Assembly: GCA_016297645.1 (NCBI GenBank)
Contig: JAEDGF010000010.1
Coordinates: 1 to 36,751, forward strand
Length of the DNA stretch: 36,751 nucleotides
Reading direction: 5' to 3'
DNA from: Clostridiaceae bacterium
Lineage (GTDB): Bacteria; Bacillota; Clostridia; Oscillospirales; Acutalibacteraceae
The notes below the pieces were generated by a model, which saw nothing but the letters and a program-made list of their open reading frames with translations, ran no database searches and was not told where the DNA came from. Shown here piece by piece: positions 8,245-16,339 of the stretch. Made by a program: the position numbers and the translations under genes. How positions within the stretch are numbered: position 1 is the first letter of the stretch; each line of letters starts with the position of its first letter.

Positions 8245-9333
8245 ATGATGAAAAAAGTATTATCCGTATTTCTCAGCGTTCTCATGTTTTTCTCCGCCTG
8301 CGCGGTGGGCGCTTCCGCTGCAACAACGGGGGACAGCGGCGAATTCTCCGCAATTTGCCTTAATGTTGCCGGTCTGCCTTCGATAGACTATATCACCGGC
8401 GGCGAGGACAAAAATGTGCTTGCGAATCAAGCGGATATCGGCAGATTTGTCGAAGCAGGCGGCTTTGATATCTTTGCGGCGCAGGAGGATTTTGGCTACC
8501 ACGAGTATCTCGTAAAGCAGCTTAAATCTTATAACTATGCAACGCAGCACCACGGCGGCGTTCCCTACGGCGACGGCACTAATGTGTTCACTAAGGGTCA
8601 TAAAATGTACAACGAAAGTCACATTCCGTGGAATACTCTTGCCGGACTCGTAGACGAGGGAGCCGACCAGTTCTCTCAGAAGGGTATAACATATGTCTGC
8701 ATTGAAATAGCCGACGGCGTTCTTGTCGATTTCTATGATATCCACGCCGATGCAAACGGCGGCGAGGCTTCCGTGAACGCGCGCCGCGACAACTTCACTC
8801 AGCTTGCAGAGCTTATTAACAACCGCAAGGTAGACCGTCCCGTTATCGTTACGGGTGATTTCAACGCCTTCCTGTTCAACGATGACTCAAACCTTAAATC
8901 CATTCTTGTCGACGGCTGCGGACTTAAAGACGCATGGGTCGAGCTTAAAAACAACGGCGACTATAACGACTGCTCGTCCTTCGTTGAGTCAATGGGCGGC
9001 AACTGGGATCAGAAATGGGGCAAATGGGACGCTGTTGAACGCTTCATGTATAAGGACGGCAGCACCGTCAAGCTCGACTGCACGAGCTTTGAATATATTA
9101 CCGTTCTCAATCGCAAGGGCGAAAACGCTTCCGACCATGTCGCTGCCGTCGCGAAATTCGCTTATACCGTAACGGGCGAAGCCGGAGATCAGGGCGATCT
9201 CGACGGAAGCCATGGCGCAAGCGGCTTTGAGGAGTTTATCAGAAAGGTCGTTTCGTTCTTCAAGGCAATAATGCTCGTGTTCAAAAACTTTGACCAGATA
9301 AAGGAAGAGCTTAAAAATTATTTCGGCAAATAA
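8245..9333 (+). CDS. Secreted endonuclease/exonuclease/phosphatase-fold protein
   Basis: This 362-residue exported protein has a signal peptide (about 1-26, cleavage near GASA-A). It carries the DNase I-like phosphohydrolase signature: Asn40 in ICLNVAGLPS, the metal Glu81 in FAAQEDF, His167 in YDIHAD, Asp205/Asn207 in VTGDFNAF, and Asp297-His298 in ASDHVAA. This fold includes nucleases, sphingomyelinases and inositol phosphatases; I cannot choose among them. Residues 327-350 form a hydrophobic, partly cationic helix (FEEFIRKVVSFFKAIMLVF) followed by a charged helix, with no LPXTG. The tail resembles those of the surface protein at 1-2859 and the phosphoesterase at 16340-17779. Ribosome site is GAGAGGA. 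A second ATG one codon later is equally possible. Confidence 0.88.
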   Translation: MMKKVLSVFLSVLMFFSACAVGASAATTGDSGEFSAICLNVAGLPSIDYITGGEDKNVLANQADIGRFVEAGGFDIFAAQEDFGYHEYLVKQLKSYNYATQHHGGVPYGDGTNVFTKGHKMYNESHIPWNTLAGLVDEGADQFSQKGITYVCIEIADGVLVDFYDIHADANGGEASVNARRDNFTQLAELINNRKVDRPVIVTGDFNAFLFNDDSNLKSILVDGCGLKDAWVELKNNGDYNDCSSFVESMGGNWDQKWGKWDAVERFMYKDGSTVKLDCTSFEYITVLNRKGENASDHVAAVAKFAYTVTGEAGDQGDLDGSHGASGFEEFIRKVVSFFKAIMLVFKNFDQIKEELKNYFGK

Positions 9334-9440
9334 TTTTCGATTGGTTTTTGTGTTATAAATTGCCGGTGTGAACCGGTACTGCGGTACGCCGTCTTTTATC
9401 GGCAAGTAAAATGAATTGTATCTTAAACAGGAGGAATATT

Positions 9441-9785
9441 ATGCCTTTTGTTCACCTTTCGCTTACAAAAAAGCTCACTCCCGAAAGTGAGGATTCGATA
9501 AAAAATGCGCTCGGCAAAGCCATTTCGATTTTCCCCGGAAAAAACGAAGCATGGCTTATGTGCAAAATTTCCGACGGCGCTCATATGTGGTTTCAGGGCA
9601 ATAACGACGGAGAATCCGCCTTTGCCGAGGTGAAGCTTTCCGGCTCGGTGGATTCCGCCGCAGCTTCGCGTTTCACCCGTGAGCTTTGCGCTATCCTCGA
9701 AAAAGAAGCGGGAGTTGCCCCGTCACGCACCTATGTCCGCTACACAGGCGGAAACGACTGGGGCTGGAACAGCTCGAACTTCTGA
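9441..9785 (+). CDS. MIF/tautomerase-superfamily protein
   Basis: This 114-residue protein starts MPFVHLSL. After removal of Met the N-terminal proline would be the catalytic base of MIF/phenylpyruvate tautomerases. Family features include KNALGKAISIFPGKNE in the first repeat and GNDWGWNSSNF at the C-terminus. I chose the ATG at 9441 because it follows AGGAGG and exposes Pro2; an in-frame ATG at 9411 would bury the proline. The family forms cytosolic trimers that tautomerise enols such as phenylpyruvate; some bacterial members mimic host MIF. The gene is alone between the secreted protein upstream and a strong terminator. Confidence 0.88.
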   Translation: MPFVHLSLTKKLTPESEDSIKNALGKAISIFPGKNEAWLMCKISDGAHMWFQGNNDGESAFAEVKLSGSVDSAAASRFTRELCAILEKEAGVAPSRTYVRYTGGNDWGWNSSNF

Positions 9786-9980
9786 GCCGGTTTCCGTCAA
9801 ACGCCCGGTATCTGTATGCCCAGAAAATGACCGTAATTCGATTGTGCTTCGTCCGTAAAGGGTGATTTTTCGCCGAAACGCCGAAGCGGAGTGTTTCGAA
9901 AAAACAGCGTTGACTTTCAAAAAAAGCGTTTCGCGTTTTCCGGTATTTTACGGTAAAAAGAGCGCAGAAAAACAAAAATA

Positions 9981-10028
9981 AACACGGCAGTCCGTTTGCT
10001 TTAAGCGTTCGGTGCCGTGTTTTTTGTT
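9981..10028. terminator. Bidirectional terminator
   Basis: AACACGGCA (9981-9989) pairs with TGCCGTGTT (10013-10021). TTTTTTTGTT follows on the + strand and TTTATTTTTG on the minus strand, so it can end both the tautomerase gene and the converging histidine kinase gene. The rest of 9786-10087 shows no convincing gene. Confidence 0.85.
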
Positions 10029-10087
10029 ATATTCTTTTTGAGTACGGGAGAAATTTCGCACAGTCCGTTTTTGTGCGCATTAAAGTT

Positions 10088-11176
10088 TTACTGCCGGTGC
10101 TTTTTCGGCAAAGTGACGGTGAAAACAGTCTGCATATTTCCGCTTTTTACGCTCACTTCGCCCTTGTGAAGCTGAACGATACGCTTTACTATCGAAAGAC
10201 CTATACCGTTTCCCTGTCCGGCGTGCGACTCGTCCCCCTGGTAGAATTTACCGAAAATGCGCGTCTGTGCGTCCGGTGATATCTCGCTGCCGGTGTTGCC
10301 GATGTCTATACTTATGTCCTGCTCCGTCTGCGAGCCGGTGATAAATATGTCGCCGTTTTTCGGCGTGAACTTGATAGCGTTATCGAGCAGATTTATCCAC
10401 ACCTGTTTGAGCATTTCCGCGTCCGCTTCGGCTGTGAACTCGTCGATATCAACGCGCAGTTCGAGATCTTTTTGCTCCCACTTCGGCTGCAAAAGCAGAA
10501 TGCAGCTTCGAATCTGTTCCGAAATATTGAACTCGGTAACGGCGGAGAGTATCTCCTGATTCTCGATTTTTGTCAGGTTGAGAATTCCCGTTGCCATTGA
10601 CGACAGCCGCATTGCCTCCTGCTCGATTATGTCGAGGTATTCGCTCTGCCGTTCAGGTTCGGGAGAGTCGTATTTCAGCAGGCGCGTAAAGCCGAGAATG
10701 GACGAGAGCGGAGTTTTGAATTCATGCGAAAAATTGTTTATGAAGTCGGAGCGAAGCATTTCGGTATTTTGCAGCTCCGCCGCCATCGTATTGAAGCTTT
10801 CTTCAAGCTCCCTTACCGCGAGAAAACGGCGCGCGCTTTTGCCGAATTGAACACGCGCGGTGTAGTTGCCTGCGGCGAGAGAGTTCAGAATGCTGAGCAA
10901 TTTTTTGAAGGGACGCGACAAAATCTTGCTCATAAAAAATGTTATTACCGCGCTGACTATAACGCAGGCTATTATCGTAAGTGCAAAAATGAGCTTTCCG
11001 CTTGATGTATTCAGGTCGTCGCTGTCGATTCTGCCGGATTTCAGTATCAGCAAATAAAGCCCTATGTCGACCAGTGCGACCGTCACGACATTTGCCAGCA
11101 GCACGAGCGCCATCATCAGGGACATCGCCATAAAACCGGTTTTTTGTTTTTGCTTTTTCTTTTTTATTTTCTTCAT
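10088..11176 (-). CDS. Membrane sensor histidine kinase
   Basis: This 362-residue protein has a very basic N-terminus (KKIKKKKQKQK), two membrane segments (about 16-46 and 62-85) with only a ~15-residue exposed loop between, a HAMP region (about 86-138), the phospho-acceptor His151 in FINNFSHEFKTPLSSILGF, and a HATPase domain (N-box WINLLDNAIKFTP; G-box GQGNGIGLSIVKRI). It phosphorylates the response regulator encoded immediately upstream; the start codon overlaps that gene's stop (ATGA, 11173-11176). The tiny external loop suggests it senses membrane state or acts through a partner, as in intramembrane-sensing kinases. Signal unknown. Confidence 0.95.
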   Translation of the reverse strand: MKKIKKKKQKQKTGFMAMSLMMALVLLANVVTVALVDIGLYLLILKSGRIDSDDLNTSSGKLIFALTIIACVIVSAVITFFMSKILSRPFKKLLSILNSLAAGNYTARVQFGKSARRFLAVRELEESFNTMAAELQNTEMLRSDFINNFSHEFKTPLSSILGFTRLLKYDSPEPERQSEYLDIIEQEAMRLSSMATGILNLTKIENQEILSAVTEFNISEQIRSCILLLQPKWEQKDLELRVDIDEFTAEADAEMLKQVWINLLDNAIKFTPKNGDIFITGSQTEQDISIDIGNTGSEISPDAQTRIFGKFYQGDESHAGQGNGIGLSIVKRIVQLHKGEVSVKSGNMQTVFTVTLPKKHRQ

Positions 11177-11847
11177 ACTTTTTTTACCGCTCTGTAACCG
11201 AGTCCTCGTACCGATTCAATGCTGAATTCGTCCCAGTTTTCAAAACGCTTTCTGAGCCGTGCGATATGTACGGTCACGGTTTCCCAGCCCGTTTCGCATT
11301 CCGGCCCCCAAATTTCGTCCATCAGCTGAATTCGTGTGAAGATTTTGCCGGGGTAGGAGAGGAGCATATACAGAAGCTGGAATTCCTTTTGCGGCAAAAA
11401 GACCGTTTCGTCCTTTCTCGAAACCGTAAGCGATTCGTAATCGAGTACCGCGTCCCCTACGGTTATTTTCTTTTCGTTTACTATCCTTGCACGCCTGAGA
11501 AGCGCCTTTATCCTGAGGAGCATTTCCTGCTCATCGACGGGCTTTGTCATGTAGTCGTCCGTCCCGGCAAGAAAGCCCCTGCGCCTGTCGTCGGGCAGCT
11601 GCTTTGCCGATATCATAAGAATGGGCATTGTGTCGTCCACGCTTCGCAGCATTTCGGTGAACTCATAGCCGTCCATGTTCGGCATCATGATATCGAGCAG
11701 AACGAGGTCGATATGTTCGCGGTCGAGTATATCGAGAGCCTCTTTGCCGTCACAGGCGGTGAAAACATTGTAGTTGTTCTTTTTAAGCACCGCTTCCATG
11801 TACAGTCTTGCATTTTTTTCATCGTCAACAACAAGCAGATTGAACAT
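11173..11847 (-). CDS. OmpR/PhoB-family response regulator
   Basis: This 224-residue regulator has a receiver domain (acidic pair in VVDDE, phospho-acceptor Asp52 in LLDIMMP, Lys102 in TKPVDE) and a C-terminal winged helix (about 128-224; FQLLYMLLSYPGKIFTR, TVTVHIARLRKR, SVRGLGYRAVK). It is the DNA-binding partner of the kinase encoded downstream. The ATG at 11847 follows a GGAGG site by about 8 nt. Targets cannot be read from the window; the nearest candidates on this strand are its own operon and the MFS/TspO genes upstream. Confidence 0.96.
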   Translation of the reverse strand: MFNLLVVDDEKNARLYMEAVLKKNNYNVFTACDGKEALDILDREHIDLVLLDIMMPNMDGYEFTEMLRSVDDTMPILMISAKQLPDDRRRGFLAGTDDYMTKPVDEQEMLLRIKALLRRARIVNEKKITVGDAVLDYESLTVSRKDETVFLPQKEFQLLYMLLSYPGKIFTRIQLMDEIWGPECETGWETVTVHIARLRKRFENWDEFSIESVRGLGYRAVKKV

Positions 11848-11940
11848 AAATAACCTCCGTTCGTTCGCGTTTCGTAATGCTCTTTTCCGGCTTTTCGGGC
11901 TTTAACTTCCGGTAATCTATACCGGGAAGATAAACTGAGT

Positions 11941-11982
11941 CGAAACACGAAAAAAGCTCCGTTTCCGCCGTTTCGTGTTCGC
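11941..11982 (-). other. Stem-loop in the two-component operon leader
   Basis: CGAAACACGAAA and TTTCGTGTTCG flank a short loop in the ~150-nt untranslated leader of the response-regulator mRNA. No known riboswitch pattern is visible. Confidence 0.45.
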
Positions 11983-11998
11983 CATGTCCGGCTATTCC

Positions 11999-12028
11999 AT
12001 TGTAGCAAAAAACGACCGGAAAAGACAA
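11999..12028 (-). promoter_or_regulatory. Promoter of the two-component operon
   Basis: On the minus strand, TTGTCT (12028-12023), 18-bp spacer, TACAAT (12004-11999). It predicts a ~145-nt leader before the regulator ATG. The rest of the 421-bp gap up to the MFS gene holds a terminator (12207-12262) and no gene. Confidence 0.65.
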
Positions 12029-12206
12029 GGGTCTGAACGAAAAAAACGAAAAGCCGGAGCTGTTTATTTTTGATTACGGACAGCATACATTTGTGTGAAG
12101 CAAACAAAGAAGCAGCCGCGCAAAAATCGGGGGAGAACCGAATGCGTCGTGAATGCACCGGGTAGAATTGAAGTTTTGCCGTTTAATAAGCGTTTTTTTG
12201 CGCGCC

Positions 12207-12262
12207 GAAAAAAACTGCGGTTCGCCGTACCGCATATCCCGGAGCTAGCGACCGCAGTAGCT
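12207..12262 (-). terminator. Intrinsic terminator of the MFS gene
   Basis: On the minus strand TGCGGT (12234-12229) pairs with ACCGCA (12221-12216), followed by GTTTTTTT. An alternative outer stem uses ACTGCGGT near 12254-12261. It lies just past the transporter stop codon. Confidence 0.75.
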
Positions 12263-12268
12263 TTTGTT

Positions 12269-13534
12269 TTATGAATTTGCCGAAGCGCTTTTCTGCATTC
12301 TGCTTTTTTTTATGAGAACGGCAACGGTAACTGCACCAAGGATCGGGAATGCTGCCGAAACGACCATTCCTGCTTTCAGCCCTATCTGTTCGGGTGAAAA
12401 ACCCGTAGACGCACTGAGCGAGAGCGCTATGTTGCTTGCCGAAACCTTGTCGATAATTATCCCGAGCAGCTGCGGCGCAACGGACGCGCCGAGGTCACCG
12501 CCCGCCGCCATCATCGCGTATGCGGCAACACCCGCACCCGGCAGACAGTCCTCCATCATTATAAGCGAGCCCGGCCACAGCATTGCCGCTGCAAGTCCCG
12601 TCAGTGCGCAGGCGATGAAGGCGGGTACGGCAAACGGAAACAGACCTGCCGACAGATAACACACGGCAGCGCCCGTCATGCTGATAAAAAGAACTCTGCC
12701 TATGTTTTTACCGAATTTCGAGTACGAGAGCCGTCCCATGCCGAGCAGCACCGCGAACATTGCGACGCCGAGGATGTCCCCGGTCGTTTTGTTTATACCG
12801 AGCGCATTTTCCAAAAAGCTCGATATCCAGTTTGACATCGCGTTTTCAGCACAGCTCCCGAAAAAGATACAGGCTAAACAGAGTATTTGTATCGGCAGCT
12901 TGTTTTCCGCCTTCTTTGCCGCTGCTTTGTCCGGCTGCGTGTTCATTTCCGGGAACTGCGACAGCATGAACATTACCGAAGCCGCAATGGGGAGCGCAGC
13001 GAAGATCATTGCGAGGTAATACCATTTTTCGCTCCCGAAAAATTTGAAATACAGAGTGCTTATCAAAACCGTACTCATAACGCCGAATGCATAGAGCGAG
13101 TGCAGCAGGCTCATTGCACGCTGGGGGTCGTCGGACGGAATAGCGGCTATTGTCGGGCTGAGAAGAACCTCGGACAGACCTGCCGAAACGGAAAAAATAA
13201 CGGTGCCGATAAGGAGTCCGGCGTACACGGCATTCGGAAAGATGAAGGGGCTGAATGCGTAGATAAACAGTCCGGCAGAGGTTATCAGCGGCATAACCCG
13301 AACCGTTTTCGCAACATTGAAATACTTTGCGAAAAAGGTGAAAACAAGATCTATCGCAAGCTGTGTGCAGAAGTTTGTGAGGACAAGCGTCCCGAGCAGC
13401 GTGTACGAAATTCCGTACATTCCGTGCAGCGTCACAAAAAGCAGCGGCGGCAGACTGAATACGGACGACATCGTAAAATACGAGGTATAGCAGGCAAACT
13501 TCGTCAAATTATAATTATTTGACTGTCTTTTCAT
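12269..13534 (-). CDS. Major facilitator superfamily transporter
   Basis: This 421-residue polytopic protein has about 12 hydrophobic segments with a central hydrophilic loop (about residues 200-212, PEMNTQPDKAAAKKAENK). It shows MFS features such as the long N-half helices and GMGRLSYSKFGKNIGR (a basic loop of the motif-A type). Overall it resembles MFS sugar/drug transporters annotated in Clostridia; the substrate cannot be assigned. It is preceded by GGTTGGA as ribosome site and lies 121 bp downstream of the tspO-like gene on the same strand. Only a weak hairpin (AAAAAGAC-A-GTCTTTTT, 13584-13600) lies between them, so cotranscription is possible. Confidence 0.88.
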   Translation of the reverse strand: MKRQSNNYNLTKFACYTSYFTMSSVFSLPPLLFVTLHGMYGISYTLLGTLVLTNFCTQLAIDLVFTFFAKYFNVAKTVRVMPLITSAGLFIYAFSPFIFPNAVYAGLLIGTVIFSVSAGLSEVLLSPTIAAIPSDDPQRAMSLLHSLYAFGVMSTVLISTLYFKFFGSEKWYYLAMIFAALPIAASVMFMLSQFPEMNTQPDKAAAKKAENKLPIQILCLACIFFGSCAENAMSNWISSFLENALGINKTTGDILGVAMFAVLLGMGRLSYSKFGKNIGRVLFISMTGAAVCYLSAGLFPFAVPAFIACALTGLAAAMLWPGSLIMMEDCLPGAGVAAYAMMAAGGDLGASVAPQLLGIIIDKVSASNIALSLSASTGFSPEQIGLKAGMVVSAAFPILGAVTVAVLIKKSRMQKSASANS

Positions 13535-13655
13535 TTTATATCCAACCTTCGGAGTTTTTTTATATCTTACAGCAAATCGGATGAAAAAGACAGTCTTTTT
13601 TTTATCGCGGACTTTTCGGACGGGGAATTCGCCTTATATTAGACCCCGCACCGTG

Positions 13656-14138
13656 TCAGTTGAGATATACTATACCTGCATTCAGATAGCCCGCAAAGGC
13701 GAGCCACAAGAGATAGGGGATGAGAAGATACGCACTTATCTTATCTTTCTTGCCGAAATCGGCTGTCATTGCGCACACAACGCCGAAAAGCCCGGCAAGC
13801 CAGACAAGTGCGGGCAGAAATGCCCTGAAATTGAAGAAAATGATGGGCCACAGGAAGTTCATGAACAGATTTACTCCGTATAGGGTAATACTTTTGTCCT
13901 GCGCCTTGCGGTTGCCTGAGCAGGCGAGGAAAGCACGCGAAAAGGCTATCGACATCAGAATATAAAGTGCGGTCCACGCTATCGGAAAAGCTGCGGGCGG
14001 CGGGGCCAGCGGCGGCTTTATCACGGTTTTGTAGACATTCATGTTCTTTTTTGTCAATAGCGCGGCAAGTCCGCCGACACCGAGCGTTATCGCGGCAGCG
14101 GCAATGTGCGTCACTGTTTTTTCAGACGGTTTTTTCAT
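13656..14138 (-). CDS. tspO: TspO/MBR (tryptophan-rich sensory) family membrane protein
   Basis: This 160-residue protein has five predicted membrane helices and TspO signatures: KPPLAPPPAAFPIAWTALYI near residues 40-60, NLFMNFLWPIIFFNFRAF near 95-112, and a tryptophan-bearing last helix (LLWLAFAGYLNAGIVYLN). The family binds porphyrins and other hydrophobic ligands and is linked to stress and tetrapyrrole handling; its exact role in anaerobes is unresolved. Start ATG at 14138 follows an AGGTG site. It is divergent from the secreted protein at 14329. Confidence 0.93.
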   Translation of the reverse strand: MKKPSEKTVTHIAAAAITLGVGGLAALLTKKNMNVYKTVIKPPLAPPPAAFPIAWTALYILMSIAFSRAFLACSGNRKAQDKSITLYGVNLFMNFLWPIIFFNFRAFLPALVWLAGLFGVVCAMTADFGKKDKISAYLLIPYLLWLAFAGYLNAGIVYLN

Positions 14139-14262
14139 TTATATACACCTCGTATGAAGTATACGCCGGCGACCCGTAAAATATAAGATTTTTTTAAGTT
14201 ATTTTGTGCTTTTTCACCAAATACGGCTCCGATAATTTTGTAGTTTAACAGTGCCGGAATTA

Positions 14263-14291
14263 TTGACTTTTTTACCCTGTGCCGCTATAAT
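14263..14291 (+). promoter_or_regulatory. SigA-type promoter of the secreted protein at 14329
   Basis: TTGACT (14263-14268), 17-bp spacer, TATAAT (14286-14291), giving a ~30-nt leader with an ACGGAGGA ribosome site. Only a weak candidate promoter is visible in the opposite direction for tspO. Confidence 0.82.
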
Positions 14292-14328
14292 CATATATGT
14301 ATAAGAATAAGAAAACGGAGGAATCCAT

Positions 14329-15567
14329 ATGAAAAAAGTAATGAGTGTTTTCCTTGCCGTCCTGATGCTTCTCGGCTGTGCCGTTCCGGTGCTTGCCGCA
14401 GGCGAAACGGCTCGGGTTTCCTTTATTGCTCCTTCAAGCTCTCTTATTACCGACGACGACGGCACTCCTCCTTATATGTTCGTTGTGTCGCATGAGGGCA
14501 ATGTCGAGTTTAATCTCGACGAAAACGGTGTTTATGTCTATGACGGCGACTGTTTCCGTCCGTATTACAACCTCACGAGCAGTGAGCTTGAAAAGTATAC
14601 CGACAGATATTCTCCCGTTGAAATTACAAGCGGAGATGTTGAGCTTGGTTCGGTAGTTACTTTCCGCGTGCTCACAAACCGTGTCTACAACAACGCGACC
14701 GTCGCGGTCTTTGTAAACGGCAGTGAGATCAAGATGAACGAGAACGACGAGTATTCCGTTATCGCCGACAGAAATCTTGTTATCAATGTCGCCGAGCGCA
14801 ACGAGAACACCGGCGAAGAATATCTCCTTAAAAATCATTACAGCGTTACATGGGAGTCCGGCGACGGCTACCGCATCAGAACTCTCGAAAACGAGAACTA
14901 CAAGCTCATTTATTACGGCGGAGAGTTCTATTTCAGAGTAAAAACTCTTAAAGGCTATTCTTCCTCCGGAATGTCCGTAAAGGTTCTCCGCAATATAGGC
15001 AGCATTGAAAATTTCCCCGAGGAAATGGGAACGGCTTTCGCAATTCTCGGCGAAGCGGAAACTCTTTCTTCTTACGGAACCGATTCGGAGGGCTACCGTC
15101 TTTACAAAATTTCCGACATAAACTCCGACTGCAAGATATATGTCATGGGTGTTCGTCAGGAGCAGTTCGCCGGAATATTTGCAAAGCTCAAGAGAATAAT
15201 CAGACTCCTCCTCAACCTTCTCGGAATCAAGATGCCCTCGGCAGACGAAATGCTTGCCGATCACAAGGTCACAGTTGACACAACAGGCGCTGTCGGCATC
15301 AGCTACGAAGTCGTCTGCTCAGGCGCAGTAAATGTCGATTCAGGCAGCTTCTTAGTGCTTGACGGCGATACGGCGACGGTTAAGGTAAAAGCTTCAGAGC
15401 CATACGGCGCAGTCGTTTCGTGGACTCCCGGCAACGAGGACGGTACGATGTATCAGGCTTCATGGGTTCCGCAGTACGACTATTCAACGGGCGAAACCTA
15501 CTACGAGGCTGTGTTCAATGTTGAGAACATTTGCGCCGATACGGTGATTACAATTAAGGCGCACTGA
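14329..15567 (+). CDS. Secreted protein of unknown function
   Basis: I do not recognise the family. The 412-residue product has a signal peptide (about 1-23, VLAA-G) nearly identical in its core to that of the protein at 8245 (VMSVFLAVLM against VLSVFLSVLM). What follows is beta-rich, aromatic and acidic, with two stretches resembling small beta-sandwich modules (about 30-160 and 315-412). Near residues 283-302 there is a cationic hydrophobic helix (FAKLKRIIRLLLNLLGIK), which resembles the C-terminal tails of other secreted proteins here but is followed by a ~105-residue domain. No catalytic motif, LPXTG, SLH or dockerin is visible. It has its own promoter and terminator. An exported envelope-associated protein is the safest statement. 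Confidence 0.82.
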   Translation: MKKVMSVFLAVLMLLGCAVPVLAAGETARVSFIAPSSSLITDDDGTPPYMFVVSHEGNVEFNLDENGVYVYDGDCFRPYYNLTSSELEKYTDRYSPVEITSGDVELGSVVTFRVLTNRVYNNATVAVFVNGSEIKMNENDEYSVIADRNLVINVAERNENTGEEYLLKNHYSVTWESGDGYRIRTLENENYKLIYYGGEFYFRVKTLKGYSSSGMSVKVLRNIGSIENFPEEMGTAFAILGEAETLSSYGTDSEGYRLYKISDINSDCKIYVMGVRQEQFAGIFAKLKRIIRLLLNLLGIKMPSADEMLADHKVTVDTTGAVGISYEVVCSGAVNVDSGSFLVLDGDTATVKVKASEPYGAVVSWTPGNEDGTMYQASWVPQYDYSTGETYYEAVFNVENICADTVITIKAH

Positions 15568-15629
15568 AAAAGCGCACCGTCGAAAGATAGCGGCTTTTCG
15601 CCGTGACAATCGAATAAAAAACGAACAGC

Positions 15630-15668
15630 GGTCTGCAAGGGGAGTTCTTTTGCAGACCGTATTTTTTT
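15630..15668 (+). terminator. Intrinsic terminator
   Basis: GGTCTGCAA (15630-15638) pairs with TTGCAGACC (15650-15658), followed by GTATTTTTTT. It ends the transcript of the secreted protein before the repeat array. Confidence 0.88.
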
Positions 15669-15718
15669 GCCGTGATGACTTTTGACCGAACTGCGCGAAG
15701 CTCTCGTGCGTATGCGAA

Positions 15719-16036
15719 ACAGAAAACGCATGGCTGATAAGAGAAGTCTTTCCGAACGGCTTTTTTATGTTGCGGAAAAGCATTGCTCGGACCGCGAAGC
15801 CTTGCACATACAAAAACAGAAAACGCATGGCTGATAAGAGAAGTCTTTCCGAACGGCTTTTTTATGTTGCGGAAAAGCATTGCTCGAACCGCGAAGCCTT
15901 GCACATACAAAAACAGGAAACGCATGGCTGATAAGAGGAAGTCTTTCCGAACGGCTTTTTTATGTTGCGGAAAAGCATTGCTCGGATCGCGAAGCCTTGC
16001 ACATACAAAAACAGAAAACGCATGGCTGATAAGAGA
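15719..16036. repeat. 97-bp tandem repeat array (3 full + partial copies)
   Basis: Units start at 15719, 15816, 15913 and 16011 (periods 97, 97, 98), nearly identical, the last broken off after about 26 bp. A diverged half-unit precedes the array (about 15688-15718). The units abut with no spacers, and 97 is not a multiple of 3, so the open frames running across it on either strand are not conserved coding. Each unit holds CTTTCCG...CGGAAAAG, able to form a hairpin around a T-rich loop. It sits between a terminator and the converging phosphoesterase gene; 16037-16265 shows nothing else recognisable and is relatively AT-rich. Confidence 0.93.
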
Positions 16037-16267
16037 GCTTTCTTGATGTGTTTTATTTGCGATAAACTATGCTAAGCCGAAAGTCTTGATTGATATCTGA
16101 ATTGAAGGCTCATGGCTTTTTGGGAATTTTTTTCTGCTTGCGCGTCCTTTCTTACAGAATCATTTCGAATTGAGCACTCTTGTTTTTGCTGTCAAACGGA
16201 ATTATTGCGATACGAAAGAACGGTAACGACTCCCGAACTGTTTTTTTATTGCATTGCTTCGGCGCAG

Positions 16268-16308
16268 AAAACAAAAGCGGCTCCCATTGAAAAACCAATG
16301 GGAGCCGC
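16268..16308 (-). terminator. Intrinsic terminator of the phosphoesterase gene
   Basis: A perfect 13-bp stem (16277-16289 with 16296-16308, loop of 6) is followed on the minus strand by TTTTGTTTT. Confidence 0.9.
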
Positions 16309-16339
16309 AGCCGTTTGATTTGCTCGGATTTGATTTCGA

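Noticed and set aside
15484..15925. Minus-strand repeat-containing peptides across the 97-bp array
   Set aside because: The unit length is not a multiple of three, so each copy is read in a different frame; no ribosome site was seen.
15719..16036. CRISPR array
   Set aside because: Units are contiguous and near identical over the whole 97 bp, with no unique spacers, and no cas gene is present.
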